Position numbers and translations under genes: made by a program
Assembly (NCBI GenBank): GCA_900548695.1
Contig: URLC01000006.1
Location: 1-63,143, forward strand
DNA: 63,143 nucleotides
Direction: 5' to 3'
Origin: an uncultured Mycoplasmatota bacterium
Lineage (GTDB): Bacteria > Bacillota_I > Bacilli_A > RF39 > UBA660
Notes under the pieces: model-generated
What the model was told of the DNA's origin: nothing
Databases searched by the model: none
What the model saw: only the letters and a program-made list of their open reading frames with translations
Part shown: positions 16,807 through 25,117 of the stretch, piece by piece
Layout: the number at the start of each line of letters is the position of its first letter
Numbering within the stretch: the stretch's first letter is position 1

Positions 16807-17691
16807 ATGAGAAGGTTAGTAAAATATTTTTTGATAGCAATTGTTAGTTTTTTATTTCATATAACATCAGTTTTTGCTAGTACCAATGTTTATGAGAGAT
16901 CTGTTGATGATTATAGAGTTGCTGATTGGGTGCAAGTTACAGATAGTAATAAAGATTCTATTCTTAATACTCCGTCTGTTGATGCTTCTGAAAAGGTATA
17001 TGATTTTGCGAATTTATTAACTGATTCGGAAGAAAAAGATATTTATTATCAAGTACAAGACTTCATTATGGAACACGATATGGACTTAGCTATTGTTACT
17101 ATTGATAGTAATAATAAGAGGTCTCAGGTAGAATATGCCGATGATTTTTATGATTATAATGATTTTGGTATTGGTTCTTCTAGAGATGGTGTGTTGTTTC
17201 TGATTGATATGCAGTATAGGCAAATTTATATGTCAACAACTGGTGATGCGATTCAGATGTATAGTGATTATCGAATTGATCAGATAATGAATGCTATATA
17301 TCAATATATGACAGATACAGATTACTTTAATGGTATTTCTAATTTTATAGATGAGCTTTCGTATTATGCTAGTGTTGGATATCCAGAAATGGATGAGGCT
17401 AGTCGACTTTCTGTCGGGCAATGTTTGAAGTATGGAGCAATAATATCGGCGATTGCTACATTTATAATTATGCTTGTTTTAGTTAATAAGAATAAATTAG
17501 TTAGACCAGCAACAACAGCAAGAGAGTATTTGGATAAGGAAAGTGTTGTTGTTAATAATTATGGTGATATATTTATGGGAAGCAATACTGTTAAACATAA
17601 GATAGAACATAGTTCGTCTTCCTCTGGTGGCAGTTCTACTCATTCTAGTAGTAGTGGTTCTAGTCATGGTGGTGGCGGACATGGATTTTAA
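16807..17691 (+). CDS. ydjH: TPM-domain membrane protein, YdjH/YgcG-like
   Basis: 294 residues. Signal sequence (5-24), then a TPM domain (about 58-190) starting VYDFANLLTDSEEKDIYYQVQ, then a membrane helix at about 203-223, and a Ser/Gly/His tail ending GSSHGGGGHGF, typical of the family. TPM (Psb32-like) domains act in membrane-protein quality control in other organisms; the bacterial role is unclear. ATG lies 4 nt after the stop of the preceding gene, so the pair is coupled. Confidence 0.82.
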   Translation: MRRLVKYFLIAIVSFLFHITSVFASTNVYERSVDDYRVADWVQVTDSNKDSILNTPSVDASEKVYDFANLLTDSEEKDIYYQVQDFIMEHDMDLAIVTIDSNNKRSQVEYADDFYDYNDFGIGSSRDGVLFLIDMQYRQIYMSTTGDAIQMYSDYRIDQIMNAIYQYMTDTDYFNGISNFIDELSYYASVGYPEMDEASRLSVGQCLKYGAIISAIATFIIMLVLVNKNKLVRPATTAREYLDKESVVVNNYGDIFMGSNTVKHKIEHSSSSSGGSSTHSSSSGSSHGGGGHGF

Positions 17692-17717
17692 GAAAAAATA
17701 AGAAAAGAGGTAATTAT

Positions 17718-18887
17718 ATGGGATTAATTAAAGCAGCTGTAGGGGCTGTTGGTAGTACTTTACATGATCAATGGAAAGAATATATTAGATGTGAAGATTT
17801 AGGACAAGATATTTTGATGAAGAGAGTATCTACTCCTAATGGAATTATTACGAAAGATAGCGCTATTCAAGTATCACCTGGTCAAATTGCAGTAATTTTT
17901 CAAAGTGGTAAAATATTAGATGCTACTGCTGAAGAGGGAATATATACTTTTGATGAATCTACTTCTCCTTCGTTTTTTGCAGGACAGTTTGGTGCTGTCT
18001 TTAAGGAAATGTGGACTCGTTTTGTTTATAATGGTGCAACCGATAAAGAACAAGCTGTGTTTTATATCAATGCAAAGGAAATTATGGATAATAAATTTGG
18101 AACACCTGCACCAATTCCTTTTCAAGATTGGTCACATCCAATTCCAAATCAAATGACTGGTTCTATGAGTCCTTTACGAGTAGAGGTAAAATGTTTTGGT
18201 AAGTATACTTTTAAAATAGCTGATCCTGCAACTTTTATGACTAGAATTGCTGGAACAGCGATAGAATATCGTAAAGATGAATTATGTGAACAAATGCGTT
18301 CAGAGGTTATTGGTGCTTTTCAAAACGTGTTAAATGAATTAGGTAATTCTGTTCATAAAGTTCCAGTACTTGAACTTCCTAGTAGTACTGATGAAATTAA
18401 GAAAGTAATGGATGAAAAAGTTTTTGATCAACCTATTCGTGATCGTGGCTTAAGTATTGTGGGCTTTGTGGTAGAATCTGTTACTTTAGATGATGAATCT
18501 AATCAAAAAATTGATAATTATGAATTATCTTCTAATCAATTTATGCAACAAGGTACACTTACTGGAGCTTATGCTAATGCAGTTCAAGATGCTGCTAATA
18601 ATCAAGCAGGAGCTATGAATGGATTTTTAGGTGTTGGTATGATGAATATGGCATCTGGCGGTATGATGGGTGGTGTTGCTACTAATGCCATGAATCCTCA
18701 AGCAGTACCTGGTAATACACAGGCATATAATCCATATGCAAATCCCGTAGGAGGACAATCGCAACCAACTCAAACAGGAGTCGTAGCTGGTTCGTCAGAA
18801 ACGCAAACAGTAGCATTTTGCCCTAATTGTGGTACTCCTGCTAATGGTGGAAATTTCTGTACAAATTGTGGAACAAAATTAAAATAG
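17718..18887 (+). CDS. ydjI: SPFH-domain protein with C-terminal zinc ribbon, YdjI-like
   Basis: 389 residues. SPFH/virion-core-like domain over about 20-280, starting with WKEYIRCEDLGQDILMKR and VSPGQIAVIFQSGKI. A low-complexity Gly/Met/Asn stretch (about 285-355) leads to a C-terminal zinc ribbon FCPNCGTPANGGNFCTNCG. In Bacillus YdjI helps keep the PspA homologue at the membrane with YdjG/YdjH. Third gene of the cluster; a terminator follows at once. Confidence 0.85.
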   Translation: MGLIKAAVGAVGSTLHDQWKEYIRCEDLGQDILMKRVSTPNGIITKDSAIQVSPGQIAVIFQSGKILDATAEEGIYTFDESTSPSFFAGQFGAVFKEMWTRFVYNGATDKEQAVFYINAKEIMDNKFGTPAPIPFQDWSHPIPNQMTGSMSPLRVEVKCFGKYTFKIADPATFMTRIAGTAIEYRKDELCEQMRSEVIGAFQNVLNELGNSVHKVPVLELPSSTDEIKKVMDEKVFDQPIRDRGLSIVGFVVESVTLDDESNQKIDNYELSSNQFMQQGTLTGAYANAVQDAANNQAGAMNGFLGVGMMNMASGGMMGGVATNAMNPQAVPGNTQAYNPYANPVGGQSQPTQTGVVAGSSETQTVAFCPNCGTPANGGNFCTNCGTKLK

Positions 18888-18910
18888 AAGTCTTATGACT
18901 TCTTTTTTTG
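18886..18910. terminator. Terminator between convergent genes
   Basis: Perfect AGAAGTC / GACTTCT stem with TTAT loop and seven T on the plus strand. The minus strand has only a short run, so bidirectional function is weaker. Confidence 0.88.
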
Positions 18911-19789
18911 TGGATTTTTATTCATTAATGAATTGGCTTCTTTTATGGAATCTAAAATATTGTTCCAACTTATACTGGAAAGGTTTTGTATTTCATCAGT
19001 AGCAGTAAATCTTAGGGCATTTCTTTCTTCTGGTGTTGCAATTACTATTGCGGCTTTGATAAGAGATAGATAAGCTTTTTGACCAGCTATTTGGTCTGGG
19101 TTATATTTTATGAAGTTATCAGTATATTGTATTACTGTTTGTACAGTGTCATTTAATGCATCTTTAATCACTCTTTTATAACAGTCATCTACCATTTTTG
19201 GATCTTGATTAAATACTAGGCAACGGTTTCGACCCGTGATTTCTACTTTTTCTGGGGCTTCTAGTAAATATTTGCTAAGGGACTTTTGTTCAAAGATAAA
19301 TTCGTGATAATAATCGATTAGTTCTTGTTTTACAGTTTCATTTTCTTCTTGTTCTATTGCTTGATTTAGAAAATATAAACTGGAAATAGAATAATCTCTT
19401 ATGGCTTGATAGGTAATGGATGCTTCATTTTCTTCTTGTTGTTCACTAATATATGGACTTGTTGAAAGAAATGGGTTTCGTATTAACTGTTCGTTGATAT
19501 GATTTTGAAATCTTTTGATAATTAACCAGTGTAATTCTTCGTTTACATCTGAGTGCCTTAATAAATAACTAAATCTATTATATAATTTAGGATCTAGATT
19601 TGCTTCTAGATTGATTTTTTTATACTCTTTTTCTTCTACTTCACTAGCTAATTTGATATATTCTAGTTCTCTTAGAATATCTTTTTGTTGATTTTTTATT
19701 TTAGCGTCAGTTAGATTTTGATATAAAACACTAATATTAGTTGATAAATTAATAATTGATTTTAGAAAATCATCTAGTGATTTTTCCAT
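18893..19789 (-). CDS. Hypothetical all-helical cytosolic protein
   Basis: 298 residues, strongly helical, rich in Glu, Lys, Leu and Asn, without signal peptide or membrane segment. Segments such as YKRVIKDALNDTVQTVIQYTDNFIKY look like helical-bundle repeats. No family recognised. ATG follows GAGGACATAAC. Divergent from the ankyrin-like gene at 19971. Confidence 0.7.
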   Translation of the reverse strand: MEKSLDDFLKSIINLSTNISVLYQNLTDAKIKNQQKDILRELEYIKLASEVEEKEYKKINLEANLDPKLYNRFSYLLRHSDVNEELHWLIIKRFQNHINEQLIRNPFLSTSPYISEQQEENEASITYQAIRDYSISSLYFLNQAIEQEENETVKQELIDYYHEFIFEQKSLSKYLLEAPEKVEITGRNRCLVFNQDPKMVDDCYKRVIKDALNDTVQTVIQYTDNFIKYNPDQIAGQKAYLSLIKAAIVIATPEERNALRFTATDEIQNLSSISWNNILDSIKEANSLMNKNPQKKKS

Positions 19790-19907
19790 GTTATGTCCTC
19801 TTTTCTCGTATAAATTGTCTTTATTATAACACTTTATACTGTATAAAAAAGTCTTTTTTTTTACAAACTATTAATAATTATAGATTTGGATGTTAGGGAT
19901 GGTTAAT

Positions 19908-19936
19908 TTGACAAATAATGATATTTTTGATAAAAT
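19908..19936 (+). promoter_or_regulatory. Consensus sigma-A promoter that fixes the downstream start
   Basis: TTGACA (19908-19913), 17-bp spacer, TAAAAT (19931-19936). It lies inside the longest open frame, so upstream in-frame ATGs cannot be the start. Confidence 0.85.
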
Positions 19937-19970
19937 GTATAACTGTCAACGAAACAAAGAGGTGTTATAC

Positions 19971-20666
19971 ATGTTTTATGATGAAAAACAAGCGTTAAAA
20001 GCTTGTGAAGAGGATCCTTCCCTGATTTTTGATTTAATTAAAGAAGGTTATTTCTCTTTAGTAGATGAATTGATTTCCAAAAATAAAGTAGATGTTAATA
20101 CTACAGATCATGCTTTGAATGATGTTATTGCTAGATTAGTAAAAGCTAAGCAATATGATTTAGTATTAAAATTTATGAGAAAACGTAACTGGAATCCTAA
20201 TCATCAAAACCTTGATGGTAATACCATGGGGCATTTATTGGTTAAAGATTCATCTATTCCAGCTTTGAAAGTTTTAGAACAGTTGGTAAAAAAGAAAAAT
20301 TATTTATTAAATATTAAGAATAAAAATGGAGAAACAGTTTTGGATAGAGCTGTTCATAATAATTATGTTTACCCAGCCCTTAAAATTTTAGAAGAAAAAC
20401 GTTTTAATAATATTGATGTTTTATCTTTTAGAAATTTGTATAAGGTATGTATTAAAAATAATTATTATGGAAGATATTCTAAACTTAATAATTTGGAAAA
20501 TATAGTTGATAGTTTAGAAAAGAAAGAGATGCTTATACCTAGTATGAAAAAGTTACTAGATGAAATCGTAGATAATATGGAAGTCATAAAAAAAGATTTA
20601 ATGCAAAATCAAGTTTCTGTATTAGATCAAATGATTAATTCATCTTTATCTGAAGTGATAGTTTAA
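19971..20666 (+). CDS. Hypothetical protein with ankyrin-like repeats
   Basis: 231 residues from ATG 19971, chosen because GAGGTG precedes it and a consensus promoter sits at 19908-19936. Cytosolic. About residues 38-140 contain two or three degenerate ankyrin-like units, the clearest being DGNTMGHLLVKDSSIPALKVLEQL and NGETVLDRAVHNNYVYPALKILEE; the C-terminus is helical. Such repeats usually mediate protein contacts. No partner can be named. Confidence 0.72.
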   Translation: MFYDEKQALKACEEDPSLIFDLIKEGYFSLVDELISKNKVDVNTTDHALNDVIARLVKAKQYDLVLKFMRKRNWNPNHQNLDGNTMGHLLVKDSSIPALKVLEQLVKKKNYLLNIKNKNGETVLDRAVHNNYVYPALKILEEKRFNNIDVLSFRNLYKVCIKNNYYGRYSKLNNLENIVDSLEKKEMLIPSMKKLLDEIVDNMEVIKKDLMQNQVSVLDQMINSSLSEVIV

Positions 20667-20685
20667 GAGGACTTTCCTCTTTTTT
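20665..20685 (+). terminator. Terminator after the ankyrin-like gene
   Basis: AAGAGGA / TCCTCTT stem with a 3-nt loop and T run. Confidence 0.88.
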
Positions 20686-20739
20686 GTTTGGTTATTTTAT
20701 GATATACTTTTGATGTAATTTGTGTGTGAGGTGATTTTT

Positions 20740-22155
20740 ATGCATTTACCTGATTATAAAGAAGCTAGAAAAAGAGATATTAGACCTTATCAAAGGATAG
20801 ATTTTAAAGAGAATGAAAAAATTAAAGGTAAGTATTCTGGAAAGAAATTTTATTTAAAAACTTATGGTTGTCAAATGAATGAGCATGATAGTGAAAATAT
20901 TGAAGCATTGCTTACTTTTTTGGGATTTGAAAAAGTTTTTGATTACTTAGATGCTGATTTGGTTTTGTTAAATACTTGTTCTATAAGAGAAAATGCTCAT
21001 AATAAAGCTTTTGGAATGCTTGGGAGACTTAAACATTTAAAACAAGAAAAGAAAGATTTACTTGTTGGTCTTTGTGGGTGTATGGCACAAGAGGCAAGTG
21101 TAGTTGATTCTATACTTAAAGATTATCCTTGGGTAAATTTTGTATTTGGTACTCATAATATGTATCAACTTCCTGAAATTATTGATAAAGCCATTGAGGA
21201 GAATAAGCAACAAATAGAAGTTTTTTCTCGTGAAGGTGATTTGATTGAGGGACTTCCAGTGCTTCGTGTTAATAATTATAAGGCTTATGTTAATATTATT
21301 TATGGCTGCAACAAATTCTGTACTTATTGTATTGTTCCATATACTAGAGGGCGTGAACGTAGTAGATTAAAAGAGGATATTTTGAAAGAAGTGGAGTCCT
21401 TAGTTTTGGATGGATATAAAGAAGTAACATTGCTTGGACAAAATGTTAATGCGTATGGAAAAGATATTTATGATTGCTATTTTTTTGCTGATTTACTTGA
21501 GGATGTAGCAAAAATGGGTATTCCAAGAATTCGGTTTACTACATCTCATCCTTGGGATTTTACAGATAGAATGATTGAAATTATTGGAAAATACCCTAAT
21601 ATTATGCCAAGTGTACATTTACCTGTTCAAAGTGGTTCTAGTCGTATTTTGAAGTTAATGGGGCGTCGTTATACTAAAGAAAGTTATTTAGAATTATTTA
21701 ATAAGATTAAAAAGATGGTTCCAGGGGTAAGTATTTCTACAGATATTATTGTAGGATTTCCAGGAGAAACAGAGGCTGATTTTCAAGAAACATTAGATTT
21801 AGTTCGTACTTGTAAATATGATAATGCTTTTACTTTTATTTTTTCTAAAAGAGAAGGAACTCCCGCTTGTAGATTAGAAGATCCAGTTCCTTTAAAGGAA
21901 AAAGAAGAGCGTTTACAACGGTTGAATGAGGTAGTTAATCATTATTTCTTAGAGAATAATAAAGCACTAGTTGGTAAAGAGTTAGAGGTTTTGGTAGAAG
22001 GAATTTCTGAGAAGAAAAATATGTATTATGGATATAGTGATACTAATAAGTTGATTAATTTTTCTAGTCTTAAAGAAGTAAAAGCAGGAGATTTAGTTAC
22101 TGTTAAGATAGTTGAGGCTAAAACTTGGAGTTTGGATGGTGAATTAGTTGCGTAA
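20740..22155 (+). CDS. miaB: tRNA-2-methylthio-N6-dimethylallyladenosine synthase
   Basis: 471 residues. Radical-SAM methylthiotransferase that adds the 2-methylthio group to i6A37 in tRNAs reading U-initial codons. N-terminal UPF0004 domain with cluster cysteines in YGCQMNEHDSE, LNTCSIRE and GCMAQE; radical SAM CNKFCTYC (C-x3-C-x2-C) with IVPYTRGRERSR; C-terminal TRAM domain (about 405-470). ATG 20740 is chosen because GAGGTG lies just upstream. It overlaps the next gene and has the Bacillus order miaB-ymcA. Confidence 0.96.
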   Translation: MHLPDYKEARKRDIRPYQRIDFKENEKIKGKYSGKKFYLKTYGCQMNEHDSENIEALLTFLGFEKVFDYLDADLVLLNTCSIRENAHNKAFGMLGRLKHLKQEKKDLLVGLCGCMAQEASVVDSILKDYPWVNFVFGTHNMYQLPEIIDKAIEENKQQIEVFSREGDLIEGLPVLRVNNYKAYVNIIYGCNKFCTYCIVPYTRGRERSRLKEDILKEVESLVLDGYKEVTLLGQNVNAYGKDIYDCYFFADLLEDVAKMGIPRIRFTTSHPWDFTDRMIEIIGKYPNIMPSVHLPVQSGSSRILKLMGRRYTKESYLELFNKIKKMVPGVSISTDIIVGFPGETEADFQETLDLVRTCKYDNAFTFIFSKREGTPACRLEDPVPLKEKEERLQRLNEVVNHYFLENNKALVGKELEVLVEGISEKKNMYYGYSDTNKLINFSSLKEVKAGDLVTVKIVEAKTWSLDGELVA

Positions 22156-22459
22156 AGAACTTATAGATGTAATAGATACTATCAAGGGAAGTTCGGATTA
22201 TTTAGCTTGTATTAAATTAAAAGATGAAATGAGTAAAAACAGTAATTTAATGGAATTAATTTCTAGGGTTAAGAAGTTACAAAAAGAATATGTAAAAACA
22301 AAGAATATGGATTTAAAAGAGGAGTTAGATGAGTGTCAACAGAAATTAGAACAGAATCCTCTTTATGTTACTTATATCAATCATCTAGAAAAAGTTAATT
22401 CAATGATTTCTTACGTAGAAGAGGATTTGAATCAGTTTTTTTTAGAGCTTACTAATTAA
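22148..22459 (+). CDS. ymcA: YmcA (RicA)-like regulator of the YlbF/YmcA family
   Basis: 103 residues, all helical, starting at TTG 22148, which overlaps the miaB stop by 8 nt. The core LKDEMSKNSNLMELISRVKKLQKEYV and QNPLYVTYINHLEKVNSMI fits the YlbF/YmcA family. In Bacillus, YmcA joins YlbF and YaaT in the Ric complex, which influences RNase Y-dependent mRNA processing, competence, biofilm formation and sporulation. The miaB-ymcA adjacency with cotE close by supports YmcA over YlbF. Confidence 0.82.
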   Translation: MRKELIDVIDTIKGSSDYLACIKLKDEMSKNSNLMELISRVKKLQKEYVKTKNMDLKEELDECQQKLEQNPLYVTYINHLEKVNSMISYVEEDLNQFFLELTN

Positions 22460-22500
22460 AAAAACTATGAGACTTTATAATGTAGTCTATATAGTTGATA
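22460..22500 (-). terminator. Terminator of the minus-strand 22508-23170 gene
   Basis: AACTAT...AGACT pairs with AGTCT...ATAGTT; on the minus strand a run of seven T follows. A second hairpin (AGTTGATAGAA / TTCTATCAACT, 22493-22525) overlaps the stop codon. Confidence 0.7.
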
Positions 22501-22507
22501 GAAGGGT

Positions 22508-23170
22508 TTAGTTTCTATCAACTGGAATAGATACGTTATTTTCTTGCTCATAGTTTTTTAGTTCTTGTAAAATTCTCTCTTTTGTTTCTTGGATATATTC
22601 TTTAATTAAGTAGATATCGAAGATATAATTTTTATCTTGATTAGAGTTTTCAATAATAATTCCCATCTTGTCAATTAAGATGTTTAACTTTTCTTTTGGG
22701 ATTTCTGTGATATTGGTATCTGGTATTTGAAATTCTTCATAAAATAAAGATAAATCCATATTGTATTCTTCAATTACAGTAATATTTAAATTTGTGTAAT
22801 CAGAATAGATTAGTTTGGATAGTTCTTCTTGATCACTATATACAATCGTTCCGTCTATTAATTTTACAGAATTACTTTGAACTAGTTTTCTTAAAAACTT
22901 ATCAAACCATAGTTTGTCTGCAAATAAGTGAATATAGTATCCTAAATCAAAACTTTTCTCCATAAAATTTGGATATTTATCTGTAAACATTTTTATATTC
23001 GGAACGTCTTCTTTTTCATTATATAAGAAATGTGACTTTTGTTTTGTTTTTCCAATTTGTTTAGCTATATCTGGTGCTATAGAACCTAGATAATAGTCTT
23101 TTTTATTTGTGATTTTTAATTCTTTTTCTAATGCTTTCGCAACGGCTAAATGTATTACTGCTGATGCCAT
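22508..23170 (-). CDS. Zinc-dependent phospholipase C-like / metal-dependent hydrolase
   Basis: 220 residues. N-terminal SAVIHLAVAKAL, then YYLGSIAPDIAKQIG...KSHF and LGYYIHLFADKLWFDKFL, the pattern of His and Asp metal ligands seen in the zinc-dependent phospholipase C/S1-P1-nuclease-like family of Bacillota. No signal peptide, so cytosolic, unlike secreted toxins. Often labelled simply hydrolase; substrate unknown. AGGTAAAAT precedes the ATG. Confidence 0.68.
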   Translation of the reverse strand: MASAVIHLAVAKALEKELKITNKKDYYLGSIAPDIAKQIGKTKQKSHFLYNEKEDVPNIKMFTDKYPNFMEKSFDLGYYIHLFADKLWFDKFLRKLVQSNSVKLIDGTIVYSDQEELSKLIYSDYTNLNITVIEEYNMDLSLFYEEFQIPDTNITEIPKEKLNILIDKMGIIIENSNQDKNYIFDIYLIKEYIQETKERILQELKNYEQENNVSIPVDRN

Positions 23171-23239
23171 ATTTTACCTCCTATTATTAGTTTATCATAA
23201 AGTTATCTATTTGCAAATGATGTTTCGTAATGAAAAAAT

Positions 23240-23268
23240 TTGCTTTTTTTGGACTTTTATGATATAAT
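23240..23268 (+). promoter_or_regulatory. Promoter of the 23348 gene
   Basis: TTGCTT (23240-23245), 17-bp spacer ending in TGA, TATAAT (23263-23268): extended -10 promoter. It leaves a leader of about 70 nt. Confidence 0.7.
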
Positions 23269-23347
23269 TTACAAGTTCTTTAATAGTAATTCAAAACTTT
23301 TTTGAGTAAGTTTTTTATCTATAAGTATTTAGAAAGGAGAAGTAAAT

Positions 23348-23803
23348 ATGTCAAAAGAAATAAATGATGTTTTTATGATAAAAGATACTGTTGATTCTAC
23401 ACTGGATTTTAAGCAATATTCTAATCCAGAAGATATGGTTGGATATTTAGGTTTTATTGATCCTTTAGGTAATTTTTATAGAGTTAGAGAAATTGATGAT
23501 CCAGAATGGGAAAAACCTCATAATACATGGGCTAGACAGTTTTTAAATATTTGTGGTCTTGAGAGGGAAAAAGATATGACAGATTCTCTTACTCTTGTAA
23601 AAAATTATGGCTTTATTCTTTGCTCACATAGGACAGATTTATATTCTGGCGAAAAAAGAACATATATTATACCAGATGTAGATTGTGTTTGTGATACTTC
23701 GAGATGTGAAGTTTTATTAAAAAATGAATTGCAACTTAAAACAATCAAAGATATCAGTTATTATGAGTCTGGTGTGAAACAAAATATTAAAAAATTAAAG
23801 TAA
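23348..23803 (+). CDS. Hypothetical protein
   Basis: 151 residues, cytosolic, no recognised family. Aromatic and charged N-terminal half (GYLGFIDPLGNFYRVRE, WARQFLNICG) and a segment VDCVCDTSRCEVL with three clustered cysteines, which might bind metal or stay reduced. GAAAGGAGAAG precedes the ATG; own promoter and own terminator make it a single-gene unit just before cotE. Confidence 0.72.
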   Translation: MSKEINDVFMIKDTVDSTLDFKQYSNPEDMVGYLGFIDPLGNFYRVREIDDPEWEKPHNTWARQFLNICGLEREKDMTDSLTLVKNYGFILCSHRTDLYSGEKRTYIIPDVDCVCDTSRCEVLLKNELQLKTIKDISYYESGVKQNIKKLK

Positions 23804-23806
23804 CCT

Positions 23807-23830
23807 AAGATACCGTAGTGTATCTTTTTT
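23807..23830 (+). terminator. Terminator between the 23348 gene and cotE
   Basis: AAGATAC / GTATCTT stem, CGTAGT loop, T run. Confidence 0.9.
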
Positions 23831-23879
23831 TGTAAATATTTTAACTTTTTTGCATACATTAAATTAAGGAGGGGTACTT

Positions 23880-24416
23880 ATGTCTAGTTATAAAGAAATT
23901 GTTACTAAAGCAGTCATTGGAAAAGGAAAAAAATTATTTACTACAGAACATTCTATTACTGCTAATAATCGTCCATCAACTATTTTAGGATGTTGGGTAA
24001 TTAATCATAATTTTCAGGGTCAAAAAGTTGGTGATAAAATTACAATTTCTGGTAGTTATGATGTTAATATTTGGTATTCTTATGATAATGATACTAAAAC
24101 TGATGTTGTAAAAGAGGTTAATACTTATCAAGAAGTGGTTAGAATGAGAAATCCTAACGAAGAAAGTGATGGAGAAGAGATTATTGTTCGTAGTTTGAAA
24201 CAACCAACTTGTGCTAACATTACGATTGCTGATAATGAAATTCATTATACGATTGAAAAAGAATTGGGAATTGAACTTGTTGGTGATGTTAAGGTTAAGA
24301 TTGCTGCGGATGAGGAAGAAGATCCTTGGGATGAAATTCTTGATGAGTCACAAGATACGGATAATGTTCCTGTTGATGATATAGAAGATGACTTTATACA
24401 AGATAATACTATTTAG
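23880..24416 (+). CDS. cotE: Outer spore coat morphogenetic protein CotE
   Basis: 178 residues against 181 in Bacillus subtilis. Family features: MSSYKEIVTKAVIGKGKK, the RPSTILGCWVINH block, the SGSYDVNIWYSY block and an acidic C-terminal tail (DEEEDPWDEILDESQ). CotE encircles the developing spore and recruits outer-coat proteins, so its presence argues for genuine endospore formation. AGGAGG precedes the ATG. In Bacillus it follows ymcA directly; here two other genes intervene, and mutS does not follow. Its late sporulation (SigE/SigK-like) promoter could not be fixed. Confidence 0.93.
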   Translation: MSSYKEIVTKAVIGKGKKLFTTEHSITANNRPSTILGCWVINHNFQGQKVGDKITISGSYDVNIWYSYDNDTKTDVVKEVNTYQEVVRMRNPNEESDGEEIIVRSLKQPTCANITIADNEIHYTIEKELGIELVGDVKVKIAADEEEDPWDEILDESQDTDNVPVDDIEDDFIQDNTI

Positions 24417-24442
24417 TAGCACATTTTCGTGCTATTTTTTTT
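24415..24442 (+). terminator. Terminator after cotE
   Basis: TAGCAC / GTGCTA stem, ATTTTC loop, eight T; overlaps the cotE stop. Confidence 0.92.
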
Positions 24443-24470
24443 AAATTTTATTACTGTTATCAAAAAAAGG

Positions 24471-24499
24471 TTGACATGTATTTCTTTTTTTATTATACT
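24471..24499 (+). promoter_or_regulatory. Strong sigma-A promoter of rpsP
   Basis: TTGACA (24471-24476), 17-bp spacer, TATACT (24494-24499), about 30 nt before rpsP. Confidence 0.88.
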
Positions 24500-24529
24500 A
24501 TATCTGTATTTAAGAAATGGAGGGATATC

Positions 24530-24805
24530 ATGGCAGTTAAATTAAGATTAACAAGAATGGGTGCTAAGAAGAAACCTAGTTACAGAATCGTTGCTACTGA
24601 TTCTAGACGTCCTAGAGATGGTCAATATATAGAATTAGTTGGTACTTATGCACCAGTTGGTGAAGCTAAAGTAAATATTAACGAAGAAGTAGCTTTAAAG
24701 TGGCTTAACCGTGGAGCAATTCCTACTGATACTGTAAAAAGTTTATTTACAAAAGCTGGTATCATGAAAAAATTTGCTGAATCTAAAGAAAAGAAGGATA
24801 AGTAA
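24530..24805 (+). CDS. rpsP: 30S ribosomal protein S16
   Basis: 91 residues from ATG 24530 after GGAGGGATATC, with the diagnostic MAVKLRLTRMGAKKKPSYRI and DSRRPRDGQYIE. Structural protein of the small ribosomal subunit. Followed after 2 nt by the KH protein gene, the common Bacillota pair; rimM, trmD and rplS, which usually continue the operon, are absent here. Confidence 0.98.
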   Translation: MAVKLRLTRMGAKKKPSYRIVATDSRRPRDGQYIELVGTYAPVGEAKVNINEEVALKWLNRGAIPTDTVKSLFTKAGIMKKFAESKEKKDK

Positions 24806-24807
24806 TT

Positions 24808-25056
24808 ATGGATTTAGTTCAGTTGACTGAGGAAATTGTTAAATCATTAGTAGTTGATACTGACGCTGTTAGTGTAAAAGAGTTTCCAACGGATGAAGAA
24901 AACATTATTTTAATTCAAGTTATTGTTGCTTCGGATGATATGGGACGAGTTATTGGTAAAGGTGGCAGATGCGCTAATGCCATTCGTACTTTAGTGCAGG
25001 CAAGTAGTACTTTGAAAGATAATAAATGTGTTAAAATTGATATCGATAAATTTTAG
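24808..25056 (+). CDS. khpA: KH-domain RNA-binding protein KhpA
   Basis: 82 residues. A single KH domain with the GxxG loop in GRVIGKGGRCANAIRTL. KhpA with KhpB binds many RNAs and affects cell size and division in Bacillota. Directly downstream of rpsP in one unit ended by a terminator. Confidence 0.93.
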   Translation: MDLVQLTEEIVKSLVVDTDAVSVKEFPTDEENIILIQVIVASDDMGRVIGKGGRCANAIRTLVQASSTLKDNKCVKIDIDKF

Positions 25057-25085
25057 AAGGCATTTTGCTTTCTTTTTTTTTTTAC
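25055..25085 (+). terminator. Terminator after rpsP-khpA
   Basis: AGAAGGCA / TGCTTTCT stem (two G-U pairs), TTT loop, long T run; overlaps the khpA stop. Confidence 0.85.
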
Positions 25086-25117
25086 TTGGTATATAATAAT
25101 TTTGAGGTAGAAGAATA

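Noticed and set aside
19890..19970. Longer N-terminus of the ankyrin-like protein starting at 19890
   Set aside because: A consensus promoter lies inside this stretch and GAGGTG precedes ATG 19971.
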